A stretch of 64,000 nucleotides of DNA, taken from contig CAYMAN010000012.1 of NCBI GenBank assembly GCA_964388455.1, positions 5,759-69,758 of the forward strand, read 5' to 3'. This DNA is from JBBRWO01 sp964388455. Lineage in GTDB: Bacteria > Actinomycetota > Coriobacteriia > Anaerosomatales > JAAXUF01. Of this stretch, positions 34,952-44,338 are shown one piece after another; the first letter of the stretch is position 1; every line of letters begins with the position of its first letter. The position numbers and the translations under genes are program-made. The notes beneath the pieces are model-generated. The model ran no database searches. It saw only the letters and a list, made by a program, of their open reading frames with translations, and was not told the origin of the DNA.

Positions 34952-35578
34952 CTACTTTCGCGCCGGCTCATGCCCCTGCGACCGATGACAGCTTCTGCAG
35001 CTCGCGCCATCGACCAGGGTCTCGCGATGTGTGAAGGAATCACCGTTTCTGGCCGTCAAGCGGGCATCGAGCACCTGCTCATGGCAGCTCAGACACCGAG
35101 CCGCAGGCACGGCGAGCGGCACGCTTACGCTCTGTGAGACATACTCCCGGTACAGGTAATACATCCGGTAGGCTGCGTTTCTCGGCACACTCTTCAGACT
35201 CGAGTCCTCATGACAGCCGATGCAGTTCACGCGACTATGGGGTGAACGCATCCACGAGATCGTAGCTGTCTTCATGGAGTGACAGGATTCCGTGCAAAAC
35301 ACGTTCTTAGAAGTCTGCTGGTACCAGAGCGCCGACGCACCTATCACGCCGGCAAGCACCACAATGGCGACTAGCGCCGCAGCACTAGCGGCGTGGCCGT
35401 GCGAATTCTCGGTCGTGCCAGACGCGACCGCACGCCGTTTGGGCATGATGGCGGCGATGAGCGCGAGGATGATGATGAGAACGAAGAGCACGAGAGCGGC
35501 GATTGCGACCGCCACGGCGGTGTAGTTGGCCGATGGGTCTCGGAGCAGCTCGCGAAGTGCAGAGAGTTTCGGGTCCAT
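34952..35578 (-). CDS. NapC/NirT-like membrane tetrahaem cytochrome
   Basis: A 208-residue protein with two hydrophobic helices (about 18-44 and 64-86) before a haem domain. Haem sites are CTESCH (a Cx3CH), CIGCH, CLSCH and CRSCH. The FC-x3-CHSM start and the SPHSRVNCIGCHED segment match NapC/NrfH-type quinol dehydrogenases, which take electrons from menaquinol. The extra residue in the first site is unusual. ATG 35578 has a near-perfect AAGGAGGT Shine-Dalgarno. It is a single gene, divergent from the lipoprotein at 35806 across 227 bases. Confidence 0.82.
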   Translation of the reverse strand: MDPKLSALRELLRDPSANYTAVAVAIAALVLFVLIIILALIAAIMPKRRAVASGTTENSHGHAASAAALVAIVVLAGVIGASALWYQQTSKNVFCTESCHSMKTATISWMRSPHSRVNCIGCHEDSSLKSVPRNAAYRMYYLYREYVSQSVSVPLAVPAARCLSCHEQVLDARLTARNGDSFTHRETLVDGASCRSCHRSQGHEPARK

Positions 35579-35805
35579 GGCCTACCTCCTTACGATGTCT
35601 ACTTGGGCGAAGTGATTCTACCAGTGTATCGGCAGCGGCTCCTCACCATCGCGATGGGCGCGGCACGGTTGAGGACGGTATGTGTCACGTCGGTCGTCTT
35701 CACGTTATCTCCACGCGCGGTCCACCGTTTGCTAGAGAGATACCGTCAAGCTGCCGATGATAGGATGAGAGCAGCGTGACCCGTCGGACCGACCTGGAGG
35801 AGCCC

Positions 35806-36489
35806 GTGATACCTTCCCGCATCCGTATCGTCGCCGTGTCACTCATGGCGATTGCGCTCATAGCACCGACCGTAGGCTGTTCGCGTGCATCGTCGTCCTC
35901 AGGTTCTGGCCTCAGTCCGGCAAAACGGGCATCCGGGGTCGACGGGGCATCCGCAACGGCCAGCGACGCGGCGGCGGTAAAGAACGCCGACGCAGAGGCG
36001 ATTGCTGCGGCGAATGGTGGCGGTACCGGAGCTTCGACCGCAACCGACTCGAATACCAACAACACCAGCGGTTCGGGCTCCTCGGCATCTCCCAAGCCTG
36101 CTCCAAAGCCGGGGACCAAGCCAGCGCCCAAGCCAGGGGTCAAGCCGTCAACGAAACCCGGCATGAACGTGCGAATCATCTTCTGGAACGACACCAGCTC
36201 AAAGCCTCTGAAGGGTACCGAGATCGTGGCCGTGGGCATGTCGTACAAGCCGAGCACCGGCAAGACGGACACGGGCTCGATCGGCACGGTGCCCTACGGC
36301 GAAGTAGTGAAGCTCGTGGTCTACCCTGACGGCCGGAGCGGCAAGTCTGTCACTGTGCCCTTCACGGTGCTCAAGGGCATGATCGCCGATTCCGAGCAAG
36401 ACGCGATTCATGTTGCAATCTCCGATGGGAGTGTGCGAGTACTTGGCAATGCAGTCGACAACTTCGATCAGACTCTTCCGCGTTTCTGA
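35806..36489 (+). CDS. lipoprotein with Pro/Lys wall-spanning linker, unknown function
   Basis: A 227-residue protein. GTG 35806 follows GGAGG by 5 bases. The signal peptide ends in TVGC (C25), an acceptable lipobox with valine at -2. A long Ser/Ala/Thr/Gly region is followed by Pro/Lys repeats (PKPAPKPGTKPAPKPG) near residues 100-122, as in wall-spanning linkers of Gram-positive proteins. The C-terminal 100 residues look like a small beta domain (VRIIFWNDTSSKPLKGTEIV). Its 3-prime end may overlap the start of the next gene, suggesting co-translation. No named family recognised. Confidence 0.7.
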   Translation: MIPSRIRIVAVSLMAIALIAPTVGCSRASSSSGSGLSPAKRASGVDGASATASDAAAVKNADAEAIAAANGGGTGASTATDSNTNNTSGSGSSASPKPAPKPGTKPAPKPGVKPSTKPGMNVRIIFWNDTSSKPLKGTEIVAVGMSYKPSTGKTDTGSIGTVPYGEVVKLVVYPDGRSGKSVTVPFTVLKGMIADSEQDAIHVAISDGSVRVLGNAVDNFDQTLPRF

Positions 36490-39400
36490 CGCCGTTGTGT
36501 GTCGTATTCGCAGGAGCTGCCGTGCCGCGCTGAGCTTCGTGCTCGCGACGGCCCTGCTCCCTCTGCCCTCTGCCGTGGGCGGAACACTGGGCAGCGCGTT
36601 TGCCGCTCCGGTTTCGGTGCCGTTCTATGCGATCGATGCGTACCCGGACAACTCGACGTCCGTGCGGGCCCCCCAAGGGGTTACGGTGGCGCCGAACAAC
36701 GACGTGATCATCGCTGACACCGGTAACCATCGGGTTCGCATACTCGACTCTACGGGCATGCTCAAAGCCAGCTTCGGTTCGAAGGGTTCGACGACCGGTA
36801 GACTACTCAATCCTGGCGCTGTCGCGTTGGGTCCGGACGACCTTATTTACGTCGCCGATACGGGGAACAGCCGCGTGCAAGTGTTCGAGCGCGATGGGAC
36901 GTTCGTCCGGGCGTGGGGCTCTAGAGGCATCGCAAACGGACAGTTCGCGTTCCCGGAGGGCATTGCCGTGGGCGTGGACGGCCGTGTATATGTGAGCGAC
37001 ACGGAGAACGCGCGAGTCGCCGTCTTTTCGGCGACCGGTGCGTTTCTGGAGACGTGGGGCGACAGTCCTGGTCAATTTGATCGACCCTCGGGGATCGCTG
37101 TTGACTCCGCGGGGTACGTGTATGTCGTAGATTCAAACAAGCGGCAGGTTATGAAGTTCGAGCCTAGCGTCTCCCGGACGTCCACCAACTGGGGCTGGAC
37201 GGATACTAGTACGCCCCGGGTATCGCGGTATACGAGTCCAACTGGGATCTCGCTCTCGCAAGACGGCAACAGTCTGATTATCGCCGACACCGGTAACTTC
37301 AGAATCGAACGTTGTGAGCTTGACGGTGATGTCCTCGAGTCACTTGGGGCATTGCCAGACAACCTGATGTGGTCACTGTTCGACAGTCCCAGATCGGGTG
37401 CGATGAACTCCACGGGAACCTTGGTCATTGCGGATACCGGCAATGATCGGATTCAGCGCCGGTCTCCCGCGGGAACATGGGCGGCTCCGTGGTCGACACC
37501 TAGTACGATGACCCCAAATCTGTCGGCACCCGAGGCGGTCGCGGCGGATCTAAGCACGGGAGTCAACTACGTCGCAGATACGGGCAATTCGCGCATCCTG
37601 AAGTACGGCGTGTCCGGCGACTACCTGGGAACAGTCGCGGGTCCGGGTCCCGGTCCGGGTCAGGTGTCGTCACCCAAGGGCTTGCTTGTGTTAGCGGATG
37701 GGACGTTGCTCGTGTCGGACACCGGCAACAACCGAATCCAGCGCTACAGTGCAGCCGGCAGCTACCTCGGATCGTTTGGACAGGTGGCCGGGGCAGGTCA
37801 GGTATCGGCGCCGCGCGGCCTCGCGGTCTCGGATTCGGGAACGCTGTTTGTAGCCGATACGGGCAAGAACCGAGTCGCGAAGTTCAGTACTGCGACATGG
37901 CTGTACGAGTCGATGATCGGATCTGCGACGGCGGGTTCCGCGCTAGGGCAGTTCAACCAGCCCCGTGGAGTCGCTGTGTCCGGTGACGTGCTGTGGGTGG
38001 CAGACACGGGCAACAATCGTGTGCAGAAGTTCGCTGCCACATCCGGTGCCTATCTGGGCAAGGTGGGTTCGCGTGGAGTGAACGTGGGTCAAATGTACCA
38101 GCCGGCAGCAGTCATGGCGGATGGCACGGAGGTCGTTGTTGCCGATACCGGCAATAACAGGCTCGTGCGCTACGCCGACAACCTGACCCTGCTTTCGACG
38201 TACGACGGAACAAACACGCGGGTCGGCAGCATGTGGGAACCCGCATCGCTTGTGCCGACGCAGGACGGCCGCACGCTGGCACTTGAGCGCGCGGGATGTC
38301 GCATACAGGTCCTACTGCGCGACGGTATTGCACCTGTCACAACCGTAACGAGCACCGCATCCGGCCCCACACGCGCGGCGACCGTCAGGCTGACGTTCTC
38401 GGCAACCGATGTCGGCTCCGCGGTGGCCGGAACTTACGCACGCGTGGACGGCGTGGCGCAGCCCGTCTCGGGTTCGCTGGACCTTTCGGTCGAGGGTACA
38501 CATACGGTAGCGTTCTGGTCGGTCGATCTAGCCGAGAACCTAGAGTCCGAGCAGACGACGCAAGTCGTCATCGACCGCACTGCGCCGGTGGGTACCATGC
38601 AGGTCGCCGGTGGCTCTTCTGTGACCTCGATGACCGCCGTCGCGGTCTCCTCGGCAGTGAGCGGCGTGAACCAGATGCGAATCGCGGTCGACACCGCGCC
38701 GGTCTCGGCTTGGGTCGCCTACAGCACCGCGGCCACCGCGACCCTGCCGGCAGTTGACGGCACGCACACCGTGTATGCCGAGTACCGTGACGAGGCTGGT
38801 AACGTACGGTCTCTTGAGCGTGATATTCTGCTGGACCGAGTGGGTCCCACGTTGACCGGACTGACCTCACCAACGCACCCGACAGGGCTGCCTACGTGGG
38901 GCCCCGGTGAGCTGAACTGGAGTGTACCTTCCGATCCCAGCGGCATCGCCGGATATGCTGTCTCGATCGACGTCAATCCGGTGGGGGCGCCGACGGCCTC
39001 AATCACGACATCGTCCACGGCATTCATGTTCTCGGCACTCACCTCGGGCACCTGGTATGCACACGCGATGGCACGCGACCGTGCCGGTAACTGGGGACCG
39101 GTGGCCTCGATCTCACTCGAGGGACGCTCGGACTTTGGGGCGCCTGAGACCATCGCGACCGGTGTACCGTCGCGGGAAACCTCGGCCAACGTCACTGTCG
39201 CACTCACCGCGACCGACACCGTCTCAGGTCCGGCCGGCATCCGACACCGCAAAGATGGTGGAGCGGAGACGACGTATACGGCTCCGATCGCCTTTACGAC
39301 CGAGGGAGCACACACGCTGTCGTTCTACGCTCTCGACAGGGCGGGCAATGTCGAGCTCGAGCAAGACGTCGCGTTCCGAATTGACCGTACCGCCCCAGTG

Positions 39401-41632
39401 GGAGCCATGCAGCTTGCCGGTGGTTCTTCTGTGACCTCGAAGACCGCCATCGCGGTCTCGTCGGCAGTGAGCGGCGCGAACCAGATGCGAATCGCGGTTG
39501 ATACCGCGCCCGCCTCGACTTGGGTCACCTACAGCAATGCAGCCACAGTGATGTTGCCTGCATTAGACGGCACGCACACCGTGTACGCCGAGTATCGTGA
39601 CGAGGCCGGTAACGTACTGTCGCTCCAGCGCGATATTCGGCTCGACCGCACGGGACCGACTGTCGTGAGGCTCACGTCTTCCTCACACCTTCCCGGCGTG
39701 CCGACGTGGGGAACCGCCGAGCTCTCCTGGGATTCGGCGACCGACCCCAGCGGTGTCACCGGATATGCGATCTCGATTGACTCGGACCCGGCAGGCGTGC
39801 CGACAAAGACGATCACGACCTCCCAGCTGACTACAACGTTCCCGACGCTTGCCACCGGCACGTGGTACGTCCACGCCATGGCGCGTGACGAGCTCGGCAA
39901 CTGGGGACCGGTGACTTCGATCGCGCTCGAGGGACGCTCGGATGTCACCCCGCCCGAGACCACGGCGACAGGTGTACCGATCGGACCGTCTCCGACCGCG
40001 GTCACAATCAGCTTGGAGTCAACCGATACGGTGTCAGGTGTCGAAACCATCTACTACCGGCGTGATGGCGGAATCGAGAGCGTGTACACGACGCCATTGA
40101 GGTTCTCGAGCGAAGGGGCGCATGCACTTACGTTTCGCGCAGTCGACCACGCAGGAAACAGCGAGTTGGAGCAGTCTATCGCGTTCGCGATCGACTACCT
40201 TGCCCCCGTTGGCACGTTTGCGTTGGATGCTGCTGCGGCCCTCACGGCCACGACGACGGTCAATGTTCTTTCGTCAGTCGAGGGTGCGAACCAGATGCGA
40301 ATTGCGGTCGATACCGCGCCCGCCTCGGCCTGGGTCGCCTACAACACGGCAGCTACGGTGACGTTGCCTGCAGTAGATGGCACGCACACCGTGTACGCCG
40401 AGTACCTTGACGAAGCCGGCAACGTGCTCTTGCTTGAAGCAGACATCCGCCTCGACCGCACGGGACCGACTGTCGTGGGGCTCACGTCTTCCTCTCACCT
40501 TCCCGGCGTGCCGACATGGGGATCCGTTCGCGTCGCGTGGGATGCAGCGACCGATCTCAGCGGCGTCACTGGATACGCGATCTCGATTGACTCGGACCCG
40601 GCAGGCGTGCCGACAAAGACGATCACGGCCTCCCAGTTGACCACAACGTTCCCGACGCTTCCCACCGGCAGATGGTACGTCCACGCCATGGCGCGTGACG
40701 GGCTCGGCAACTGGGGACAGGTGACCTCGATCGCACTTGAGGGACGCTCGGACTTTGGAGCGCCTCAGACCACAGCGACCGGTGTACCGTCGCGTGAAAC
40801 CTCGGCCAACGTCACCGTGGCGCTGAGCGCGACAGACACCGTCTCCGGCCCTGCCGGTATCCGGTATCGCAAGGACGGGGGAGTGGAGACGACGTACACG
40901 GCTCCGATCATCTTCACGATCGAGGGAAAGCACGCGGTCTCGTTCCGCGCCGTCGACAATGCCGGCAACCTTGAAGCCGCGCAGGTCGTCGTGTTCACCA
41001 TCGACCGCACCAAGCCGCGCGTGAGTCAGCCGGCGTACGCCGCTCGACCGGCGGGAGACACGCTCCTCGTCGCTTGGAGCTCGGCGCCGGATCTATCGGG
41101 AGTCGTCGGGTATGCGATTGCATTCGATACGTCGCCTGCCACGGTCCCGGCCGCGATTGTCGCCACGGATCGTGCGGAGTTCGCGTTTCCTGCGTCTAGC
41201 AGGCAACGATATCTGCATATCAGGGCTATCGATGCTGCCGGCAACTGGGGCGATGTCGTGCACTTCGACACGTGGCCCAAGCCTGTTCGGCTGTCTCGGC
41301 CGACTGTCGTGCGAGCCGGCGGCACTCCGCGCCCGCTTGTGTTCACGGTGACCGGGTCGATCGAGTCGTCGGCAGCCACTGGGGTGGTGCGCGTCGTTCT
41401 CGAGCGCCGGACTGCTGGTGGTGCATGGAAGACGTATCGCGTGCTCGAAAACGTGCCACTGCGACCGGTCGCTGGTACGAACCGTGCGGCCTACAGATCG
41501 GAACGAATCACGTTCAGAACGCCTCGTTATGTGCCTCGCGGTAGCGAGTGGCGTGCGCGCACGGTGTGGGCAGGAAACGGTGTGCTGAGGCCGGTAGGAA
41601 GCGCCTATTCCAGGGTGATACGGCTTCGCTGA
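36449..41632 (+). CDS. giant secreted NHL-propeller / Ig-like repeat protein
   Basis: About 1727 residues. The start is uncertain: ATG 36449 is listed, while GTG 36497 just after the lipoprotein stop would give a tidier signal peptide; neither has a good Shine-Dalgarno. After the signal region ending SAFA come 11 NHL repeats (marks ADTGNHRV, ADTGNSRV, ADTGNDRI, ADTGNNRL and others), enough for roughly two propellers. The second half is three near-identical 270-residue units of Ig-like and FN3-like beta domains (HTVYAEYRDEAGN, GTWYVHAMARD, AGIRYRKDGG). The C-terminal about 120 residues are a separate beta domain ending in SRVIRLR. No cysteine haem sites. Probably a wall-exposed adhesin or scaffold. 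Confidence 0.85.
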   Translation: MQSTTSIRLFRVSDAVVCRIRRSCRAALSFVLATALLPLPSAVGGTLGSAFAAPVSVPFYAIDAYPDNSTSVRAPQGVTVAPNNDVIIADTGNHRVRILDSTGMLKASFGSKGSTTGRLLNPGAVALGPDDLIYVADTGNSRVQVFERDGTFVRAWGSRGIANGQFAFPEGIAVGVDGRVYVSDTENARVAVFSATGAFLETWGDSPGQFDRPSGIAVDSAGYVYVVDSNKRQVMKFEPSVSRTSTNWGWTDTSTPRVSRYTSPTGISLSQDGNSLIIADTGNFRIERCELDGDVLESLGALPDNLMWSLFDSPRSGAMNSTGTLVIADTGNDRIQRRSPAGTWAAPWSTPSTMTPNLSAPEAVAADLSTGVNYVADTGNSRILKYGVSGDYLGTVAGPGPGPGQVSSPKGLLVLADGTLLVSDTGNNRIQRYSAAGSYLGSFGQVAGAGQVSAPRGLAVSDSGTLFVADTGKNRVAKFSTATWLYESMIGSATAGSALGQFNQPRGVAVSGDVLWVADTGNNRVQKFAATSGAYLGKVGSRGVNVGQMYQPAAVMADGTEVVVADTGNNRLVRYADNLTLLSTYDGTNTRVGSMWEPASLVPTQDGRTLALERAGCRIQVLLRDGIAPVTTVTSTASGPTRAATVRLTFSATDVGSAVAGTYARVDGVAQPVSGSLDLSVEGTHTVAFWSVDLAENLESEQTTQVVIDRTAPVGTMQVAGGSSVTSMTAVAVSSAVSGVNQMRIAVDTAPVSAWVAYSTAATATLPAVDGTHTVYAEYRDEAGNVRSLERDILLDRVGPTLTGLTSPTHPTGLPTWGPGELNWSVPSDPSGIAGYAVSIDVNPVGAPTASITTSSTAFMFSALTSGTWYAHAMARDRAGNWGPVASISLEGRSDFGAPETIATGVPSRETSANVTVALTATDTVSGPAGIRHRKDGGAETTYTAPIAFTTEGAHTLSFYALDRAGNVELEQDVAFRIDRTAPVGAMQLAGGSSVTSKTAIAVSSAVSGANQMRIAVDTAPASTWVTYSNAATVMLPALDGTHTVYAEYRDEAGNVLSLQRDIRLDRTGPTVVRLTSSSHLPGVPTWGTAELSWDSATDPSGVTGYAISIDSDPAGVPTKTITTSQLTTTFPTLATGTWYVHAMARDELGNWGPVTSIALEGRSDVTPPETTATGVPIGPSPTAVTISLESTDTVSGVETIYYRRDGGIESVYTTPLRFSSEGAHALTFRAVDHAGNSELEQSIAFAIDYLAPVGTFALDAAAALTATTTVNVLSSVEGANQMRIAVDTAPASAWVAYNTAATVTLPAVDGTHTVYAEYLDEAGNVLLLEADIRLDRTGPTVVGLTSSSHLPGVPTWGSVRVAWDAATDLSGVTGYAISIDSDPAGVPTKTITASQLTTTFPTLPTGRWYVHAMARDGLGNWGQVTSIALEGRSDFGAPQTTATGVPSRETSANVTVALSATDTVSGPAGIRYRKDGGVETTYTAPIIFTIEGKHAVSFRAVDNAGNLEAAQVVVFTIDRTKPRVSQPAYAARPAGDTLLVAWSSAPDLSGVVGYAIAFDTSPATVPAAIVATDRAEFAFPASSRQRYLHIRAIDAAGNWGDVVHFDTWPKPVRLSRPTVVRAGGTPRPLVFTVTGSIESSAATGVVRVVLERRTAGGAWKTYRVLENVPLRPVAGTNRAAYRSERITFRTPRYVPRGSEWRARTVWAGNGVLRPVGSAYSRVIRLR
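38570..40999 (+). repeat. three in-frame 810-bp tandem repeats
   Basis: Units 38570-39379, 39380-40189 and 40190-40999 each start at an ATYGACYR (Ile-Asp) codon pair, and the next boundary at 41000 repeats the same motif. Internal landmarks, such as AACCAGATGCGAAT at 38669, 39479 and 40289, are also exactly 810 bases apart. Each unit encodes 270 residues of Ig-like and FN3-like domains. Units 2 and 3 share long near-identical blocks, so the array probably grew by recent duplication. Confidence 0.9.
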
Positions 41633-41746
41633 GAGACACGCTTGGCACATCGGCGGTACAAGATTCATGCTGCAGGTGGTCTAACGCCCCCCGAATGCTG
41701 CACTATGGACGCTATGTATCCGCGTCGAGGCGAGGACTGACGGTCG

Positions 41747-43135
41747 ATGATTACTGACATCCGTTTTGGAACCGACGGCTGGCGCGCCGTGATCGGCGCC
41801 GACTTCACCTACGACAGCCTGAGGCGTGTCGCCGATGCTGCAGGACGTGTCTTCTCGGCCGAGAACCCCGGCGGCACCATAATCGTTGGCTACGACACAC
41901 GCTTCGAGGCCGAGTCGTTCGCTCGAGCCGCCGCTGAGGTGCTCGCATCGCACGGGCTGCGTGTGATCGTTTCCGCTGCGTACCTTCCGACCCCTGCGCT
42001 TTGCTGGTCGGTGGCTCGTGATGAGGCCGCCGTGGGCGGCGTGATGCTCACAGCCAGTCACAACCCCGCCGAGTACCTCGGCTTCAAGCTCCGTATGGCA
42101 GACGGCGGGGCCTCTCCGGTCGCATTCACCGAGCGCGTCGAGGCGGCGCTCATCGATGCCGTGCCGAGCGCCCGTGGTGAGTACGAGGTCGTCGACCTCG
42201 TCAGCCCATACCTCGCGAACCTCCGCGGCCTCGTCGATGCTGACGCGATCGCTGCAGCCGGCCTGCGCGTCATCGTCGACCCGCTCTACGGCGCCGGCCA
42301 GACCTACCTCGCAGATACCCTCCGCAGCCTCGGCGTCGATGTGACCGAGGTGCACGACCAGCGCAATCCCGGCTTCGGCGGCCTTCACCCGGAGCCGATC
42401 ATCCCCTGGATCGACCCCACTCGCGATCTTGTCCGAGAAGGCGGCTACGACGCCGCGTTCGTGACCGACGGCGATGCCGATCGCATCGGCGCCGTGGATC
42501 GTGACGGCGAGTTCGTGAGTCCGCACCGCATCATCGGCCTCGTTGCCGGCCATCTCGTCGAGGACAAGGGCCAGACCGGCCGCATCGTCAAGACGCTGTC
42601 GACCTCGGTGCTTGTCGACCGCTACGCGCGCCACCTCGGCCTCGAGGTCACCACGACGCCCATCGGCTTCAAGTGGATCTACGAGGAGATGGTGAAGGGC
42701 GACGTCCTCATCGGCGGGGAAGAGAGTGGCGGCATCGGCCTTCCGGACCACGTGCGCGAGCGCGACGGCCTGCTGATGGCGCTCATGCTCACGGAGATGA
42801 TGGCGCAGCGCCGCAAGGGCCTTGGCGAGCTCGTCGCCGACATGCTCGCGATCACCGGCCCCATGGCTTACAAGCGCGTCGATCTCAAGCTCGCGCCCGA
42901 GGTCAAGGACGCGTTCCTCGCGCGCGCAGCCACGATTGCACCCACAGATGTCGCGGGAGTGCCCGTGCTCGACATCGTGCGCACCGACGGCGTGAAGTTC
43001 CTCCTCGCCGACGATGCCTGGCTCCTGTTGCGTCCGTCCGGCACCGAGCCCCTGGTTCGCATCTACTCTGAGGCGCCCACCGGTGAGACGGTCGACGCGC
43101 TTCTCACAGCGGGCCGCTTGCTGGTCGAAGGCTAG
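41747..43135 (+). CDS. phosphohexomutase (phosphomannomutase/phosphoglucomutase)
   Basis: A 462-residue alpha-D-phosphohexomutase. Catalytic phosphoserine loop TASHNP (S104), metal loop DGDADR (241-246), sugar-binding GEESGG (324-329) and phosphate-binding RPSGTEP (429-435) are all intact. It would convert hexose-6-phosphate to hexose-1-phosphate, feeding GDP-mannose (for gmd/fcl) or glucose-1-phosphate (for rfbF). Specificity between mannose and glucose cannot be decided by motif. It is followed 15 bases later by a GT4 gene and heads the second polysaccharide block. Confidence 0.92.
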   Translation: MITDIRFGTDGWRAVIGADFTYDSLRRVADAAGRVFSAENPGGTIIVGYDTRFEAESFARAAAEVLASHGLRVIVSAAYLPTPALCWSVARDEAAVGGVMLTASHNPAEYLGFKLRMADGGASPVAFTERVEAALIDAVPSARGEYEVVDLVSPYLANLRGLVDADAIAAAGLRVIVDPLYGAGQTYLADTLRSLGVDVTEVHDQRNPGFGGLHPEPIIPWIDPTRDLVREGGYDAAFVTDGDADRIGAVDRDGEFVSPHRIIGLVAGHLVEDKGQTGRIVKTLSTSVLVDRYARHLGLEVTTTPIGFKWIYEEMVKGDVLIGGEESGGIGLPDHVRERDGLLMALMLTEMMAQRRKGLGELVADMLAITGPMAYKRVDLKLAPEVKDAFLARAATIAPTDVAGVPVLDIVRTDGVKFLLADDAWLLLRPSGTEPLVRIYSEAPTGETVDALLTAGRLLVEG

Positions 43136-43150
43136 AGGAGCAGCCGCCGG

Positions 43151-44338
43151 ATGCCGCTCCCCGCAGACCGCGCCCTGCGCGTCACGATGGTGAACAAGTA
43201 CTATTCGCCGCCGCATCTGGGCGGCGTGGAGACCGTCGTGCGGTATCTCTCGGAGGGCCTCGTCGCCCACGCGAACGCCGAGGTGACCGCGATCGTCTGC
43301 AATGAATCCCGCTCCCGCATCGAGGAGACCATCGCCGGTGTCCGGGTTCAGCGGCTTCCTCGGCAGTTCGCACTGTCCTCGGCACCGATCGCGCTGGCGA
43401 TGCCGGGAGTGCTACGCGCGGCCGCGCGCTCGGTCACGCCGCCGGACATCATCCACCTCCACCAGCCGTACCCATGGGGCGATCTGGCGTGGCTTCAAGC
43501 GAGCCCGGACGTGCCCACCCTCGTCTCCTACCACAGCGACATCGTGCGCCAGAAGCGTCTGCTCGCGGCGTACAAGCCGTTTCTCGAGCGCGTGCTCGAC
43601 CGCGCCGACCTGATCGTGACCTCATCGCCCAATATGATCGCGAACTCGCCCTTCCTCGCGCCCCGCGCCGAGAAGTGCCGCGTCGTCGACTATGGCCTCC
43701 ACGTAGAGGAGATCGCCGAGCCCACGACGGAAGTCCGCGCTCATGCAGATCGTATCCGCGCCGAGCACGCCGGCCGCAGAATCGTCCTGTTCGTTGGACG
43801 CCTCGTGTACTACAAAGGCGCCGATGTGCTCGTCCGCGCCATGGCGAGCATCGACGCCGACCTCGTGCTCATCGGATGCGGTCCGCTCGAGAGCGAGCTG
43901 CGCGAGATCGCGGTCGCTGCAGGTATCGCAGAACGCGTCAGCTTCCTCGCACCACTCGACGACGCCGGCCTCTCGGCCCACTACCATGCAGCCGATGTCT
44001 TTGCGCTGCCCAGCGTCGCTGCGAGTGAGGCGTTCGGTCTCGTGCAGATAGAGGCCCACGCGGCGGGGACACCCGCGGTCTCGACCGACCTGCCCACCAG
44101 CGTGCCCTACGCAAATCTTCATGATGTCACCGGGTTGACGGTGTCGGTCGGCAGCGTCTCCGAGCTGACCGCCGCGCTCAATCTCCTGGTCACCGACGAC
44201 GCCCTCCGCCAACGTCTGGGCCGCCAGGCGCAGGAACGAGCCCTCTCGCAGTTCACCATTCCGCGCATGGTCGAAGGTCACCTTTCGGCATATTCTGAGG
44301 CTATCGAACGACACGCCGCGAAGAGGGGGAGGGGCTAG
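43151..44338 (+). CDS. GT4 glycosyltransferase
   Basis: A 395-residue GT-B enzyme: VTMVNKYYSPPHLGGVETV in the N-domain, then LFVGRLVYYKGADVLVRAM, LIGCGPLESEL, FLAPLDDAGLSAHYHAADVF and PSVAASEAFGLVQIEAHAAGTP in the C-domain. ATG 43151 is preceded by GAGGAG. It sits between the phosphohexomutase and the initiating transferase and ends directly against the latter's ATG. Probably adds the second or later sugar to the lipid carrier. Confidence 0.87.
   Translation: MPLPADRALRVTMVNKYYSPPHLGGVETVVRYLSEGLVAHANAEVTAIVCNESRSRIEETIAGVRVQRLPRQFALSSAPIALAMPGVLRAAARSVTPPDIIHLHQPYPWGDLAWLQASPDVPTLVSYHSDIVRQKRLLAAYKPFLERVLDRADLIVTSSPNMIANSPFLAPRAEKCRVVDYGLHVEEIAEPTTEVRAHADRIRAEHAGRRIVLFVGRLVYYKGADVLVRAMASIDADLVLIGCGPLESELREIAVAAGIAERVSFLAPLDDAGLSAHYHAADVFALPSVAASEAFGLVQIEAHAAGTPAVSTDLPTSVPYANLHDVTGLTVSVGSVSELTAALNLLVTDDALRQRLGRQAQERALSQFTIPRMVEGHLSAYSEAIERHAAKRGRG

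Noticed and set aside
41681..43270. 529-codon open frame on the minus strand over the phosphohexomutase
   Set aside because: Codon-bias shadow; the plus strand encodes all four phosphohexomutase loops.
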